Source: Candidimonas sp. SYP-B2681 (GTDB lineage Bacteria > Pseudomonadota > Gammaproteobacteria > Burkholderiales > Burkholderiaceae_B). Taken from it: a DNA stretch of 64,000 nt. This document shows positions 63,541-64,000 of the stretch, piece after piece. The stretch spans positions 279,628 through 343,627 of the forward strand of contig NZ_RYDV01000006.1 of assembly GCF_003971065.1 (NCBI RefSeq), given 5' to 3'. Within the stretch, counting starts at the first letter, position 1. Every line of letters starts with the position of its first letter. Position numbers and translations under genes: made by a program. The notes under the pieces are model-generated. The model had not been told where the DNA came from and did not search any database. It saw only the letters and a program-made list of their open reading frames with translations.

Positions 63541-64000
63541 AAGCGTCTCGCTCACACAGCGCGGTCTTGTCTCCCAACCTGACCCGCCTGCCCGGCGCAC
63601 GCTTACTTCGCCTACCCCGGCGCCAAGCGCAGACACCTCGCCTTACGAGTCAAGTCACGGCCTAAACCCGTTCTTGCGTCACGGCCTAGACGCCGAAACC
63701 TCAACTCACGGGCCATGCCAAGACCTGGACCCGACCCCAGGTCAATTACCCAATTCGCACGATCATCATTGCCACAAGGTGCAGAGGGTTCGCGGGGGCT
63801 GGGCGAAAGTTTGAGCAAGCCGGCCGGGCCGCTGGCGTCGGGGAAGAAAGGGCGAAGCTGTTTGAGTGGGGCGCTTGTCAAGGGAGTGTCAGAATTTTTG
63901 TGTTTGGGCGGTTTTGATAAATCATTGATCCGCCTGTTTTCCGTACAACTGAGAGTCTAGCTGGCCATAGCCTTGCGTGAATCGATCCTCGTATAGGATA

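Larger units (their letters stand above)
63271..64000. other. Gene-free right end of the window
   Basis: 730 bp without a supportable gene. Holds the tandem repeats at 63291-63446, the hairpin at 63518-63540 and a 7-bp inverted repeat GACCTGG (63722-63728) / CCAGGTC (63737-63743). Open frames here have no family resemblance. Confidence 0.6.

Noticed and set aside
63377..63814. Open frame of 145 codons at the right end
   Set aside because: No recognisable family, no ribosome site, and it begins inside the degenerate repeats.

Overview
The window looks like chromosomal DNA of a betaproteobacterium of the order Burkholderiales, most likely family Alcaligenaceae (relatives of Bordetella, Achromobacter, Pusillimonas). 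This rests on three Bug-type tripartite tricarboxylate transporter receptors, many LysR and GntR regulators beside small catabolic operons, a DUF3460 gene beside scpA and panC, and moderately high GC. No rRNA, CRISPR array, transposase or integrase gene was found. The left end cuts a flavin monooxygenase gene; the last 730 bases hold no convincing gene.

Left part, 1-21 kb, is a row of small catabolic units. (1) A flavin monooxygenase with divergent LysR. (2) A two-subunit acyl-CoA dehydrogenase with divergent enoyl-CoA hydratase and a LysR gene. (3) A sulfolactate unit, 8.4-14 kb: comC and slcC for the two stereospecific dehydrogenases, a GntR regulator, suyAB (sulfolactate sulfo-lyase) and a Bug receptor. 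The slcC and suyA promoters share one operator layout just upstream of -35. (4) An RraA-like aldolase plus Bug receptor, a GcvA-like LysR, and an aspartate-dehydrogenase-like plus SDR operon; two near-identical palindromes mark the control regions. A CBS-domain gene and a lone flagellin gene follow.

Middle part, 21.4-42.6 kb, is bounded on the right by an intact tRNA-Pro(CGG) gene and on the left by a decayed direct repeat of that gene's 3' part. This is the geometry of an old genomic island. Inside are: an opine-oxidase-like three-subunit dehydrogenase with RidA, a NocR/OccR-like LysR and a polyamine-type ABC transporter; a second FAD oxidoreductase; an amidase plus Bug receptor with LysR; and a FadR-type GntR repressor facing an operon of a ketopantoate-reductase-like protein, a beta-keto acid cleavage enzyme and LivHMGFK. 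The last unit has a perfect 14-bp palindrome over its promoter. A separate fragment at 14.1 kb resembles the 3' end of tRNA-Sec.

Next to tRNA-Pro, about 185 bp of the 3' end of ispB is repeated in decayed form. Between the repeat and intact ispB sits one uncharacterised gene with a conserved HR-containing motif.

Right part, 44-63.3 kb, is mostly housekeeping: ispB, a DUF815 ATPase, a Nudix-ThiE fusion, an MdtABC-type RND efflux operon with its outer-membrane factor, pilD-coaE-zapD, an NlpE-like lipoprotein, a DUF3460-scpA-panC-LuxR-type run and a DHA2 drug exporter. The final 730 bp carry degenerate ~40-bp tandem repeats and a perfect 10-bp hairpin.
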